Position numbers and translations under genes: made by a program
In this document: positions 1 to 9,574 of the stretch, piece by piece
Numbering within the stretch: the stretch's first letter is position 1
Layout: each line of letters opens with the position of its first letter
The notes under the pieces: generated by a model
Seen by the model: the letters and a program-made list of their open reading frames with translations, nothing else
Databases searched by the model: none
What the model was told of the DNA's origin: nothing
Source of the DNA: Steroidobacteraceae bacterium
GTDB taxonomy: Bacteria; Pseudomonadota; Gammaproteobacteria; Steroidobacterales; Steroidobacteraceae
Direction: 5' to 3'
Length of the DNA: 64,000 nucleotides
Assembly (NCBI GenBank): GCA_041395505.1
Contig: JAWLAG010000001.1
Location: 2,232,001-2,296,000, forward strand

Positions 1-3000
1 GCCGACTCCAAAGCCTACGCCAATGCCGGCACCACACCCTACGGCTGGCTCCTCAACAAAGTGCGCGACCGCGAGGGCAACAACATGACCATCACCTACT
101 CGACCACGAGTGGGGATGTGCAGCCCTCGGTCATCAGCTACACGCAGACGCCCGCAACCGGAACGACCTATCCGTATACGGTCAACTTCTCCTACCAGAC
201 CCGCGTCACGAACCTCAACAAGCTCGTAGCCAGTGGCAGCATCACGCAGACCAAGGTACTGAGCAAGGTCGACGTCAAGAGCGGCACGACGTCGGTGCGC
301 CAATATCTCTTCAGCTACGAGACCGCGCCGACCACCCAGCGCGATCGGCTGGTCACCATCCAGGAATGCGGCGGCAGTCTCGGCACCGACTGTCTGCGGC
401 CGACCAATGTCGGTTACCAGAATGGGACAGCGGGCGTGCCGAGCCCTGGTACCGCGACCGGGAGTGGTGCAACGAACGGCACGTTGCGCACCGTCGATAT
501 CGACGGTGACGGCAAGCAGGATCTATTGTTTGCGACGACAAGCGGCGCGAACTATCAATGGTGGGTCCAGTTCGCGACCGCGGCCGGTTACGGATCGCCG
601 ATCAACACTGGCGTTCTCGCGCCGAGTACCGCCAACGTCATGGTCGGGAACTTGCTTGCGGACGGCAGGGGCACGCTGCTCGCGCCGAGCGGCGGCACCT
701 GGTACAGCTACCGGTGGAATGGCACGTCATTCGTTTCTGCATCGACAGGTCTCGCCGTTGTCGCGAATCTGGGGGCGAACCAAGCCGCGATTGCAGATGG
801 GGATGGCGATGGCCGCCCGGACCTTTGGTTGGCACCGCAACTTAGCGCCGGTAATTATACTGTCTCCGTATACCGCAATCAGTCGACTGCTACGACAGTC
901 GGTTTCTCGACAACGGCAACGGCGACGTATGCCGCCGCCTATACAGGTGGCATCGTGCAGTTGCGTGGGAATAACTCCTTCCCAGGGTCGTCCGTTGGAA
1001 CCGTGGATGTAAACGGCGACGGTCGCAGCGATGTTCTAGTCAATCGCACCTTCTTCGGTGTGACGTTTCTTGATGGACTGACGTTGAACGGGTCAACGAT
1101 ATCCGTGGCCGGCAACTACGCAGGTGCGATTCAGTCGTTTCTCCCGGTCCGGTGGAACGATGACGCGTGCACGGATAGTCTTAATGTTTCAGCGTCGACG
1201 CAGGTCCAAATAGCGACTTGCCAATCGTCCGGATCGACGGTCGTCAATTTAACCGCGCCAATTTCTTCTAAGAGAATATCCTTGGATTGGGATGGCGATG
1301 GTCGATCCGATGTCCTCTACGACTCCGGCGGCACGTGGCAGCTTCAGCGCTCACTGTCCACTGGCGCGACGACCGCAATGTCGACCGGCATCGCTGTCGG
1401 ATCAGGTACTTGGGCGGTGACGGACCGAGACGGCGACGGACTCAGTGACCTCGCCTTCGCAAACGCAAGCGCAAGCTATGCGATCTCGGTCGGTCTACAC
1501 AACGGCGCCGCCACGCCCGCGGATCTCGCCACCAGTATCACGGACGGCTGGGGCATCCAGGCGTCCTCGACCTACGCGCCGATTACGCAGAGCAACTACA
1601 CGAAGGGGACCGGTGCCGTGTTCCCCGACGTCGACCTGCAGGCGCCGCTTTATGTGGTCAGTCAATCCAGCCAGTCGGATGGCACCGGCAATAGCTTCAC
1701 CAATTCGTACTGGTACAACTATGCTCGCGTCAACCTGCAGGGTCGAGGATTCAGTGGCTTCTATTCCACGCGCTCGCTCGACAGCCGCAATGGGTTGATT
1801 CGTTACACGTATTACCGTCAGGACTATCCGTACACCGGTCGGGTCTTTCAGGACGACGTGGTCCAACCCGACGATACGACGCTCATTACCCGCACGTCGA
1901 ATGTCTTCGCCGCCAAGATTTTGTCAGGCGCGGACTGCAACGGTGCGACCAGTCGATGTTTTCCGTATGTCAGTCAGCAGACCACGACGCAGCGGGAACT
2001 GACGGCCGGTGCACCGCTCATCCAGACGTCGGTCACGACGACGGATTTTGACAACTACGGTAACCCCTTGACGGTCGTGACCACCACGACCGACAACGAC
2101 AGCACGTCGCCCTTCTACAACACATCCTGGTCCTCGACGGTTACCAACGCCTACACGAATGACACCACGTACTGGTGTCTCGGGCAGTCGACCTCGACTT
2201 CCACCACGAACACGGCGCCCGGCCAGACGACCCTCACCCGCCGCGTGGATCACACGTATACGATCAGCGCCTCGGCGTGCCGCGTGAGCACCGAGACCGT
2301 TGAGCCCTTGAGCACAACGCTCAAGGTGACCACAAACGTTGGTTACGACGGCTGCGGCAACGTGAACTCCGTGTCCGTCGTCGGCCTCGACAAGAATGGC
2401 GTCGCGATGCCCGCGCGAACGACGACATCGAGCTACGGCACGCGCTGCACGTTCGCAGAGTCCACGACCAATTCGCTCAGCCAGACCGCAACCGCGGCTT
2501 ACAACTACAACTACGGGGTGAAGTCCTCCGAGACCGATCCCAATGGGATCAGTGTTTCGTGGTCGTATGACAACTTCGGGCGCAAGTCGCAAGAAAACCG
2601 GCCTGACGGTACGTACAGCACCTGGGGCTACTACGATTGCGCGTCGGGCCCTTGTTGGGGTGTCAATGATTTGCGTTTCCGTGCCTACGAGTTGAGCTAC
2701 GCGAGCGATGCGAGTTTTGTCCGCGGCCACGATCTCTACTTTGACGGACTCGAGCGCTTGCGCTATGTCGAAGGGCAGCGCGTGCTGGGGGTATGGACTG
2801 ATTTCCAGATCATTGTTTACGACGCGTTCGGCCGAAAGTATGTCGAATATCAACCCCTATCATCGTCGGGCAATGGAAGCCACTGGTTCAGCTACGACTG
2901 GCTGAACCGGCCGACGCTGGATCGCTTGTACAACTCAAGTGACCTCTTGGACCGATCGATCAGCATCACGTACGCCGGCCTCAAAGCCACCCTGACCGAT

Positions 3001-5445
3001 GCGCGCGGCTATTCAACTACCAAATGGAGCGACGTCACGGGCAAGCTCCGGCGCATCATCGATCCGGCGCCCGGCGGCACCACGGATTACACCTTCGATG
3101 CCTTCGGGAATCTCCTCCAGTCGGTGGATGCCACCGGCAAGACCATCAGCAACGTGTACAACATTCGCGGCTTCAAGACCTCGACGAGCGATCCCGATAC
3201 CGGCAACTGGACGTATACGCCGAACTCGCTCAATGAGCTCGTCAGCCAGACGGATGCCAAGAGCCAGGTCACGACATTCGACTATGACAAGCTCGGCCGG
3301 TTGATCTCCCGCGTCGAGCCTGAATCGACGACGGCGACGACATTCACTTATGGAACCAGCGCAGCGCTCAAAGAGATCGGGCGGCTCAAAACGGTCTCAA
3401 AGCCCGACGGCTATGGCGAGAGCTACCTCTTTGACTCGATCGGCCGCCAGTCGCAGGTGACCTATACCGAGGACACGAGCTATCAGGTCAATTTCAGCTA
3501 CAACAGCATCGGCGCGGTCGACGTCATCACCTACCCGACCAGCACGTCGGGTGTGCGCTTTGCACTGAAGCACCTTTACAGCTATGGCGCGCTGTACAGC
3601 GTCAAGGACAATGCCGCCGGCACCGTATTCTGGTCACTCAGCACAGCGAATGACTACAGCGCACCGACGAGCGAGGTGCTGGGCAATGGAGCCACCATCA
3701 CCAGCAGTTACACGCCCTGGACCAATGACATCGTCACCCGTCAGGTGGGTACGGGTGGTTCGACCACCAACCTTCAGAACCTGACCTACCAGTGGGACCT
3801 CAACCACAATCTGACACAACGCAAGGATCTCGCGCAAAGCCTGACTGAGGACCTCACCTACGACACGCTGAACCGCATCGATACGGTCAAGCTCAACAGC
3901 GTGCAGACCCTGAGCATGACCTACGACGCGGCGGGCAATATCACGAACAAGAGTGACGTCGGCGCCTACAACTACACCACAGCACAAACGGGATGTTCCT
4001 ATTACACCCACGTCCAGCCGCATGCCGTACGCGCAGCCGGTTCAACGGTCATGTGCTATGACCAGAACGGCAATGTGGTCAAGCGGGGCGGCTCGCCCAT
4101 CACCTGGTACTCGTATAACCAGCCGCAGAGCATCACCTCGGGCACCAACTCCACGCAGTTCAACTACAACGCCAACCACCAGCGCTGGAAGCAGATTGCG
4201 GTCGATTCGAGCGGGGTGTCCGGCGAGACGGGCACCACCACGACCTACTATGTCGGTGGGCTCATGGAGAAGGTGACGCGCCCGAGCGGCATCACCGAAT
4301 ACCGGCACATGATTCCGACCGGGTCGGGCATGGCGGTCTATACGCGCCGATCAGACGCCACGAACAGCACCTATTACGTCACGACGGATCACCTCGGGAG
4401 CGGCGATTTGATCCTGAGCAGCACGGCGACAGTGCTCGCGAAGGAGAGCTTCTCCGTTTTCGGCGAACGCCGCGGCAGCAACTGGCAGGGCACACCGAGT
4501 GCGGGGGACAAATCCACGTTCTCCGGCACCACCCGCCGCGGCTTCACGGGGCACGAGATGTTGGACGCGGTCAGTCTCGTGCATATGAATGGAAGAGTCT
4601 ACGACCCCAAGATCGGCAGGTTCCTGTCCGCGGACCCGATCATCCAGACGATTGAACTCAGTCAGGCGCTCAATCCATTCTCATACGTCATGAACAATCC
4701 GCTCAGCCTCGTCGACCCGAGCGGGTTCTCGTGGCTCAGCAAGCTGTTCAAGAAGATTGGCAAACTGTTCCGGTCCTTCGTCAACTTCCTCAAGTCCAGC
4801 ATCAATGTCATCATCGGCGTTACGCTGATCGTCGTGGGATACCTCGTGATGCCCGTCAATCCCGCATTGGGCATGGCGCTCAAGTCGATCGGGTCGGTAG
4901 TCCTGAAGTTCCCGGTGCACGTGACGCGTTCGGACGGGCGCTGGGGGTTCCAGGTGACCTACAAGGGATTCTCAGGCGGCAACGGTTTGCAGTTGCAGCG
5001 CGGCTCGGTCAGCCCATTCTGGAAGGCGTCACCCAGTCCGCTCGAGATCCTTCGGCGGCGCGGGATCGTAATCTTGAATGAAGGCGCCGCTGGCGTGGAT
5101 GGAGACAGTTACTGGACTCGCCTCTTACGCTGGTTAGGTTCCGAAGAATCGCGAACGGCAACCAGCATAGACCTCGTACACAAAGTCTTGACGGCATTTC
5201 ATCTCGCCGAAATCTCTTTGGGCGTAGCTGCAGACACAGTCCAATGGGGTTTGAAGGATATTGAGCTATTTCGCCTAACCGGTGACCATGTCTATGCAAC
5301 GCCGGGTTCGGCGATTCCGTGGGGAGAATGGCAAATAGACTGGTCACGATACGATGCTCCGGGGCTGACAACCGAAGAAGTATTCCAGCGGTGGGCGGCA
5401 GCGTGCTCCGAAAACCAATCGCAGTGCGGTCGCACTGGAGGATGA
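1..5445 (+). CDS. SpvB/TcdB-like Rhs polymorphic toxin, 5' end outside window
   Basis: The frame is already open at base 1, so the N-terminus lies to the left; about 1,814 residues are visible. Five FG-GAP-type calcium-binding motifs are seen between about nt 490 and 1450 (for example DIDGDGKQD, DVNGDGRSD, DWDGDGRSD), followed by a long run of YD/Rhs repeats and the Rhs core hallmark GRFLSADP near nt 4615, then NPLSLVDPSGF near nt 4693. This is the family layout in which the repeats form a shell around a variable C-terminal toxin. The tip (about 235 residues after DPSGF) has a hydrophobic stretch and no domain I recognise. The stop overlaps the next ATG (ATGA), the usual toxin/immunity arrangement. 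No PAAR or other secretion domain is visible, so the export route is unknown. Confidence 0.93.
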   Translation, partial: ADSKAYANAGTTPYGWLLNKVRDREGNNMTITYSTTSGDVQPSVISYTQTPATGTTYPYTVNFSYQTRVTNLNKLVASGSITQTKVLSKVDVKSGTTSVRQYLFSYETAPTTQRDRLVTIQECGGSLGTDCLRPTNVGYQNGTAGVPSPGTATGSGATNGTLRTVDIDGDGKQDLLFATTSGANYQWWVQFATAAGYGSPINTGVLAPSTANVMVGNLLADGRGTLLAPSGGTWYSYRWNGTSFVSASTGLAVVANLGANQAAIADGDGDGRPDLWLAPQLSAGNYTVSVYRNQSTATTVGFSTTATATYAAAYTGGIVQLRGNNSFPGSSVGTVDVNGDGRSDVLVNRTFFGVTFLDGLTLNGSTISVAGNYAGAIQSFLPVRWNDDACTDSLNVSASTQVQIATCQSSGSTVVNLTAPISSKRISLDWDGDGRSDVLYDSGGTWQLQRSLSTGATTAMSTGIAVGSGTWAVTDRDGDGLSDLAFANASASYAISVGLHNGAATPADLATSITDGWGIQASSTYAPITQSNYTKGTGAVFPDVDLQAPLYVVSQSSQSDGTGNSFTNSYWYNYARVNLQGRGFSGFYSTRSLDSRNGLIRYTYYRQDYPYTGRVFQDDVVQPDDTTLITRTSNVFAAKILSGADCNGATSRCFPYVSQQTTTQRELTAGAPLIQTSVTTTDFDNYGNPLTVVTTTTDNDSTSPFYNTSWSSTVTNAYTNDTTYWCLGQSTSTSTTNTAPGQTTLTRRVDHTYTISASACRVSTETVEPLSTTLKVTTNVGYDGCGNVNSVSVVGLDKNGVAMPARTTTSSYGTRCTFAESTTNSLSQTATAAYNYNYGVKSSETDPNGISVSWSYDNFGRKSQENRPDGTYSTWGYYDCASGPCWGVNDLRFRAYELSYASDASFVRGHDLYFDGLERLRYVEGQRVLGVWTDFQIIVYDAFGRKYVEYQPLSSSGNGSHWFSYDWLNRPTLDRLYNSSDLLDRSISITYAGLKATLTDARGYSTTKWSDVTGKLRRIIDPAPGGTTDYTFDAFGNLLQSVDATGKTISNVYNIRGFKTSTSDPDTGNWTYTPNSLNELVSQTDAKSQVTTFDYDKLGRLISRVEPESTTATTFTYGTSAALKEIGRLKTVSKPDGYGESYLFDSIGRQSQVTYTEDTSYQVNFSYNSIGAVDVITYPTSTSGVRFALKHLYSYGALYSVKDNAAGTVFWSLSTANDYSAPTSEVLGNGATITSSYTPWTNDIVTRQVGTGGSTTNLQNLTYQWDLNHNLTQRKDLAQSLTEDLTYDTLNRIDTVKLNSVQTLSMTYDAAGNITNKSDVGAYNYTTAQTGCSYYTHVQPHAVRAAGSTVMCYDQNGNVVKRGGSPITWYSYNQPQSITSGTNSTQFNYNANHQRWKQIAVDSSGVSGETGTTTTYYVGGLMEKVTRPSGITEYRHMIPTGSGMAVYTRRSDATNSTYYVTTDHLGSGDLILSSTATVLAKESFSVFGERRGSNWQGTPSAGDKSTFSGTTRRGFTGHEMLDAVSLVHMNGRVYDPKIGRFLSADPIIQTIELSQALNPFSYVMNNPLSLVDPSGFSWLSKLFKKIGKLFRSFVNFLKSSINVIIGVTLIVVGYLVMPVNPALGMALKSIGSVVLKFPVHVTRSDGRWGFQVTYKGFSGGNGLQLQRGSVSPFWKASPSPLEILRRRGIVILNEGAAGVDGDSYWTRLLRWLGSEESRTATSIDLVHKVLTAFHLAEISLGVAADTVQWGLKDIELFRLTGDHVYATPGSAIPWGEWQIDWSRYDAPGLTTEEVFQRWAAACSENQSQCGRTGG

Positions 5446-6119
5446 TCAAGTTGAACGTCACGAGACTTGTCGGGGCTATTGCGGTCGTTGCCGTACTGCT
5501 GCCAATTCCATGGGGTTGCGCGAACACTGACTGTCTGCCCCAATCGCCGAATCTGGCGGCCGAGATTGTGCGCGAACAGTATCTTACCGAAGAGTTTCAA
5601 CAGATTCTTGGGGAAGCGAAAGATGGTGACCGTCGGCTGCAGGGCCATAGTCGCGCCTACTATTTGGCAGCGACGGGCAATCTGGCGCGACTTCGAGAGG
5701 TTACGGAGGAGTGTGCGAATCTTCCCACCGACGCTTCGGACGCTCTGATCGTCGCAGCGCAAGTGGGCGAGCTGCGTATTGTCGAATTCCTATTGGACGA
5801 ATGCCGAATTCCTATTGATAGTTCGCTGGGCAATGGCGCCACCGCCCTCATGGTAGCTGCGGAGGCCGGCGAGACAATTGTCTTGGAAGCATTGCTGCGG
5901 CGAGGCGCGGACCCGTTGCGCAAAAATGACAGGCAGTCCAATGCCCTGCATCATGCCATCGCTTTTCGCCAGGTCGCCACGGTCAAGCTGTTGCTTTCCT
6001 CGCGCCCGGAACTATTGTCTGTCGATGCGCCGAACGGGGTATCCGTGTCTCAGCTCGCGGAAAATACCCGTGATCGATGCACGATTGATGCTGTTCGAGC
6101 GGCGACTAACAAACATTGA
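5442..6119 (+). CDS. ankyrin-repeat lipoprotein, candidate immunity protein for the Rhs tip
   Basis: The chosen start is the ATG overlapping the Rhs stop codon by four bases, giving 225 residues. The N-terminus is a hydrophobic signal ending in a cysteine (IPWGC), an imperfect lipobox, so an exported or lipid-anchored protein is likely. From about residue 100 there are ankyrin-type repeats, including NGATALMVAAEAGE and the helix pair around LLRRGADPLRKN. Ankyrin proteins are common neighbours of polymorphic toxins, and the position directly behind the variable tip makes an immunity role the best inference. The 3' half recurs almost unchanged in a decayed copy at 12255-12616, and a more diverged copy lies at 16646-16985. 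Confidence 0.8.
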   Translation: MIKLNVTRLVGAIAVVAVLLPIPWGCANTDCLPQSPNLAAEIVREQYLTEEFQQILGEAKDGDRRLQGHSRAYYLAATGNLARLREVTEECANLPTDASDALIVAAQVGELRIVEFLLDECRIPIDSSLGNGATALMVAAEAGETIVLEALLRRGADPLRKNDRQSNALHHAIAFRQVATVKLLLSSRPELLSVDAPNGVSVSQLAENTRDRCTIDAVRAATNKH

Positions 6120-6346
6120 TCTGTAGGCACGCGTTGCTTGGGCTGTTACCGCGGGGGCACCTCCGTGTCTTCGGCGAGCGCCGCGGCTTCACGGGCCACG
6201 ACAAAATCGCCGGGAGCGATTTTGAACCGCGGAATGCGGGCTCGCGAAGCGAGCGAGGACAGGACAGTCCGAGTAGCAATCCGTTGAGCCTGACAGATCC
6301 AACAATTGAGCCGCCACCGGCGGCGATCACACGGTTCGCACCATGA
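6120..6346 (+). pseudogene. Rhs core relic with internal replacement
   Basis: Reading in the frame that stops at 6344-6346 gives LRVFGERRGFTGHD, then an unrelated stretch made by the hairpin element at 6203-6274, then NPLSLTDPT. The intact gene upstream has FSVFGERRG, RRGFTGHE and NPLSLVDPSG, so this piece keeps both ends of the core and lacks the segment between them. It has no start of its own and no toxin tip. Related relics lie at 12617-12773 and 16986-17117. Confidence 0.65.
6203..6274. repeat. multi-hairpin palindromic element, copy 1
   Basis: Four hairpins follow each other: AAAATCGC/GCGATTTT (6203-6210 with 6216-6223), CCGC/GCGG (6227-6230 with 6236-6239), GCTCGC-GAA-GCGAGC (6240-6254) and GGAC/GTCC (6257-6260 with 6267-6270), ending in GAGT. 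The same string recurs at 12700-12771, and a shorter version with different but still paired bases is at 8645-8689. It resembles REP-type palindromes; that classification is inference. Confidence 0.7.
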
Positions 6347-7285
6347 TCTCCGTTAGGAGAAAGCCGCCTCGCGGCGTGCAGCCGAAGTACCCTGGCCTCC
6401 CGTTCATCTCGCGGCTACTCCTGGCTCAGCAAGCTTTTTGGTGCGATCGGGCACTTCTTCAAGCAGATCAAGCGCCTATTCCATAACCATATATTCCGTC
6501 TGGTATTGTCTATCATAGCCGCTGTGGCGTTGCCGTTCATGAGCCCGCTCTTCTCGCAGTATGGCATCTGGAGCGCGATGCTGACGGGTGCCGTCGCCGG
6601 CGGGATTGCGGCGGGTAACTTGCAGGGCATGCTCGTCGGTGCCATCGCGGCAGGAATTGCCTATGGAATCAGTTCCGGTGTGCAACCGAGGCAAACGAAG
6701 TTCTTTGGAGCGGCGGCGGAAACATCCAAAGATGGCGTGCAAGGTCTTGCATCGACGATCCGCAGGATTCAGCAAGCCGGCGTGGAAGCAGCCAACGCGG
6801 CACGAACACACGAGTCGCAAAATCAGCAGCGGGGCCAGTCTTCGCCGGAACCTCAGCGGCCGGTAACTAATGGGTGTATTGGAACGCCTATACAATGCGG
6901 CGGGGAGAATTTCTGGCGCGACTTTGCAGCGGGGAGATTCTTGTCCTCTTTCGCCGATCCGCTCGCCTTGTTCAATGACGGTGTCAATCCGCTATCCGAT
7001 GTGTGGCTCACCCCTAGAGAGCAGAATGACGCAAGGTTTGTAGGCTTTCTGTCGGTTGCGACGGCGGGATCGGGATACATTACGGGAGTTGAAGTCAAAT
7101 TTGGTCAGAACTTCCGATTCGCGCTATTCGGGAATCGCACCGGCAATGAGTTGGGCCGGTATCCACACTATCATAGGCGCGGGACCGATGCCGCGACCGG
7201 CGAGACACTCCCGGGTCAAGGAATCGGACGTCATCGCCCGTGGGAGACGAAGTCGCCTGACACATCGTTCTGGGATCGATTCTGA
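6347..7285 (+). pseudogene. displaced Rhs C-terminal tip without its own start
   Basis: The frame is open from 6347 but has no ATG upstream. From about nt 6411 it reads GYSWLSKLFGAIGHFFKQI, the same motif that follows DPSGY in the tip at 8123-9574, so this is a toxin tip cut off from its Rhs core. A glycine/alanine-rich hydrophobic segment follows (from the TTG at 6506). The C-terminus is polar and rich in His, Arg and Gly (PHYHRR, PGQGIGRHRPWE), which suggests a catalytic toxin domain that I cannot name. Translation from TTG 6506 would still give the last 259 residues. The stop overlaps the next ATG, so this is still a linked pair with the gene at 7285. Confidence 0.65.
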
Positions 7286-7638
7286 TGACAGCGCCACTGA
7301 TTCTCAGTGATCAAGGGGACGTCGCCGTCTTCGAGACGGTACGCGACCTTGAGCGCTATGTGGAGTCGCCAGATATAGCTGCGTACAGCGTCTTCGATAC
7401 TTCCGGGCGGCGCTACTTTTTCAAAGGATGCCAAGACACTTCAAGAGACAACGCAATTTTTCAAGGCGTCAATTCCGCAGAGCTGGATCAGGAGAATCCT
7501 GGCCATATAGCCCAAGATGAGCTGGCGGCAATACTCCGTAGCTATATTCGGCGCGTCGAGCGTTGCGATCCGACCGAAACATTGTCACTTCAGCAGCTGG
7601 TACAGAAGACAATTGACTTGTGTGGCTATACGAAATGA
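7285..7638 (+). CDS. candidate immunity protein of the displaced tip
   Basis: This is a small soluble acidic protein of 117 residues whose ATG overlaps the tip stop codon (TGATG). It begins with LILSDQGDVAVFETVRDLER, a pattern I associate with small polymorphic-toxin immunity proteins, but I cannot assign a family. No signal peptide or membrane segment is seen, so the target tip would act in the cytoplasm. The stop is immediately followed by a GC-rich hairpin. The function is inferred from position and size only. Confidence 0.65.
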   Translation: MTAPLILSDQGDVAVFETVRDLERYVESPDIAAYSVFDTSGRRYFFKGCQDTSRDNAIFQGVNSAELDQENPGHIAQDELAAILRSYIRRVERCDPTETLSLQQLVQKTIDLCGYTK

Positions 7639-7668
7639 GCGGCGGGCGCTAACCTCGCTGCCCGCCGC
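7639..7668 (+). terminator. GC-rich hairpin directly after the stop codon
   Basis: GCGGCGGGC at 7639-7647 pairs perfectly with GCCCGCCGC at 7660-7668 around a 12-nt loop. It begins at the base after the TGA of the 7285 gene. There is no T-tract behind it, so it is either a weak or Rho-assisted terminator or another palindromic repeat. Confidence 0.45.
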
Positions 7669-7670
7669 GC

Positions 7671-8003
7671 TTGGCGCTCCGCACGTTTTCTGCCCCCGTT
7701 TCGCTCAACGAATCTGTCGCTGCCGGCGGCGCTTACGGTGCACTGTACGGCTTTAGCCATATGGCCTCCGGTGCCACGCAAATGGTGGCCTATGCCGGCG
7801 TTGGTGCTGGCACCGGCGAAGTAGCCTTGCTGGGCACGGCGGGTGTCATCAGCGATGTCGGAGGGACCGCACTTTTGGGAACGGCTGTCGGTGGAGCCGC
7901 TGCTGTCGCATCGCTGCCCGTATTTGCAGGTGGATACTGGGCCGGAAGTCTTGTATCGCCATGGGTTCGTCAGCACTGGATTGATCCACTTTACGGTTAC
8001 TAG
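7671..8003 (+). pseudogene. Gly/Ala-rich hydrophobic fragment, possibly a displaced Rhs tip end
   Basis: A 110-residue frame opens after an in-frame TAA at 7650 and could start at TTG 7671. It consists almost entirely of small hydrophobic residues (for example GTAGVISDVGGTALLGTAV) and ends with WIDPLYGY. Such glycine-zipper segments are common in the pretoxin parts of Rhs tips, and a tip/immunity relation to the membrane protein at 8123 is possible. No ribosome binding site or ATG is present. I treat it as a fragment rather than a gene. Confidence 0.3.
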
Positions 8004-8122
8004 GGGCACAAACCGGTTGTACGACTTCGATGCCGATACATGGTGGCTGGTGCTGCAACGGAGGAGTGAGTAGCGTTGTGATAGCACGCAGCGATTCAGT
8101 TTTGCTCGGTTCGGATTGAGGT

Positions 8123-9574
8123 ATGGGGATGGCCTTCACTGGATTCAGGTTAATGGCAGTCGACCGGCACATGCGGTCGAGGCGCGCCCCATTCAGCCTT
8201 GCTGCGGTAAGTGTCATTGCATTCGGTATTGCGCTGTGGACCGCTCGCCGAAATGCGCTGCCCGCCGGTGAATCAGCCCCATGGTCGACTGCGGCCGCAA
8301 CGGGCGCAATAGTCTGGAGCGCAGTTCTCGCCCTGGTGGGATGGCGCGGTGTGGTCACTTGGCGACGGTTGTGGCGCTACGGACGAAACGCGTGGGAAGA
8401 GATTGTTTACGATTTCGGCGTACGCGGTCTCGGTGCAACCCTTGCAATTGTATTCGCTGGTGCCGGCGCATATTTTGGGTTTGCCTTGGCTGTGGGTCCA
8501 ACTACTTGGTGCGCAGCTCTCTCTGGTGCAGCATTGTGCTTGATCATGGGCCTCATCCCCGCGCTGCACTTTGGCGAACTCTGGGGAATTCTGTTCGCAT
8601 TTGCGCTTGGTGTGCGAAGGGATGCGACGTCCGGAAGTGGTGAGCCGCCGCAGGCGGACGCGAAGCGCGAGGGCCAGGATGGCCCGAGTAACGCAGGACA
8701 GCGCGAGTCAATGCTGGACGCAGTCAGTTTGGTTCACATGAATGGAAGGGTCTACGATCCCAAGATCGGGCGGTTCCTCTCAGCTGACCCGATCATCCAG
8801 ACGATTGAACTCAGTCAGGCGCTCAATCCATTCTCATACGTCATGAACAATCCGCTCAGCCTCGTCGACCCCAGCGGGTACTCCTGGCTCAGCAAGCTGT
8901 TTCATTCGATTGGGCACTTTCTGAAGAAATGGGGTGGGACGATTATCAGTGTGGCATTCGCGGTAATCGGAATGCCGTACGTCGGGGCTTTGCTATCAAG
9001 TGCCTTTAATCTAGCGGTCAACGGCGGCACGCTCGGCAGTTTCTTCACCGGATTGGCTATAAGCGCAATAGCTGGAGCAATAGCCGGGCCCATAGGGGGC
9101 AAATTAGCTTGGCTTGTTGGGGCAACCGGGAGTTCCATCGGCGCAAGAATAGTTGCGGGTGCCATCACGGGCGCCATTGCCGGTGGGATAAACTCCGAAG
9201 CAAACGGCCAATCGTTCTGGAGCGGATTTGCAGTCGGCGCGGTTACCGGCGGGTTGACGGCGGGCCTTCAGGCGAAATTCGGTGGGCACGAATTAGATCC
9301 AGGGTCGCGATCGGCACGCGCGGAATCCTGGGCGCGAGGTACGGTTGGCAAGGTGTGGAATCTGCCGAATACGATTGTTGGGCTGCTGTATGGGGGCGTC
9401 GGGCATGTGGTTGGGGAGATTGGGTACCGACTTGGCCTATATTCCTCCAATCCATCCGTATCCATTCGAAACAATTCGATTACTTTCACAAACAATCCGT
9501 TCATGTCGACTGCGATGACGATTGGCAATGTTGCCATCTATGGGAACAATCCGCGGTATCAACCAGGAACATGA
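8123..9574 (+). CDS. fusion of an immunity-like membrane protein to an Rhs core end and toxin tip
   Basis: The ATG at 8123 opens a 483-residue frame made of two unrelated halves. Residues 1-170 or so are a membrane protein with about four hydrophobic segments and no Rhs resemblance. A linker encoded by the hairpin element at 8645-8689 follows (residues about 172-195). From residue 197 the sequence is Rhs core, starting at MLDAVSLVHMNGRVYDPK and continuing through GRFLSADP to NPLSLVDPSGYSW, nearly identical to the main Rhs gene at 4558-4735. A glycine-rich hydrophobic pretoxin region follows, and the frame stops at 9574 before the expected end of the tip, which continues at 9571 in another frame. 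The membrane half may be the immunity gene of the preceding cassette read through into the next one. The core part could also start at ATG 8711. Confidence 0.7.
   Translation: MGMAFTGFRLMAVDRHMRSRRAPFSLAAVSVIAFGIALWTARRNALPAGESAPWSTAAATGAIVWSAVLALVGWRGVVTWRRLWRYGRNAWEEIVYDFGVRGLGATLAIVFAGAGAYFGFALAVGPTTWCAALSGAALCLIMGLIPALHFGELWGILFAFALGVRRDATSGSGEPPQADAKREGQDGPSNAGQRESMLDAVSLVHMNGRVYDPKIGRFLSADPIIQTIELSQALNPFSYVMNNPLSLVDPSGYSWLSKLFHSIGHFLKKWGGTIISVAFAVIGMPYVGALLSSAFNLAVNGGTLGSFFTGLAISAIAGAIAGPIGGKLAWLVGATGSSIGARIVAGAITGAIAGGINSEANGQSFWSGFAVGAVTGGLTAGLQAKFGGHELDPGSRSARAESWARGTVGKVWNLPNTIVGLLYGGVGHVVGEIGYRLGLYSSNPSVSIRNNSITFTNNPFMSTAMTIGNVAIYGNNPRYQPGT
8645..8689. repeat. multi-hairpin palindromic element, short variant
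   Basis: Three hairpins: CCGCC-GCA-GGCGG (8645-8657), CGC-GAA-GCG (8659-8667) and GGGCCA-GGA-TGGCCC (8671-8685), followed by GAGT. They correspond to hairpins two to four of the copies at 6203 and 12700. The stem bases differ but pairing is kept, and the element sits just before the Rhs cassette start at 8711. Confidence 0.65.

Noticed and set aside
1924..2853. Long open frame on the minus strand inside the Rhs gene.
   Set aside because: It is the shadow of the repetitive GC-rich Rhs coding sequence; the translation is Arg/Val/Gly-biased with no domain.
1..5445. Possible type VI secretion effector.
   Set aside because: No PAAR, VgrG or Hcp gene or domain is visible. The N-terminus is outside the window, so the secretion route stays open.
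7639..7670. The hairpin with GCTAAC was considered as an integron attC site.
   Set aside because: The simple and inverse core patterns of attC do not fit, and no integron integrase is visible.
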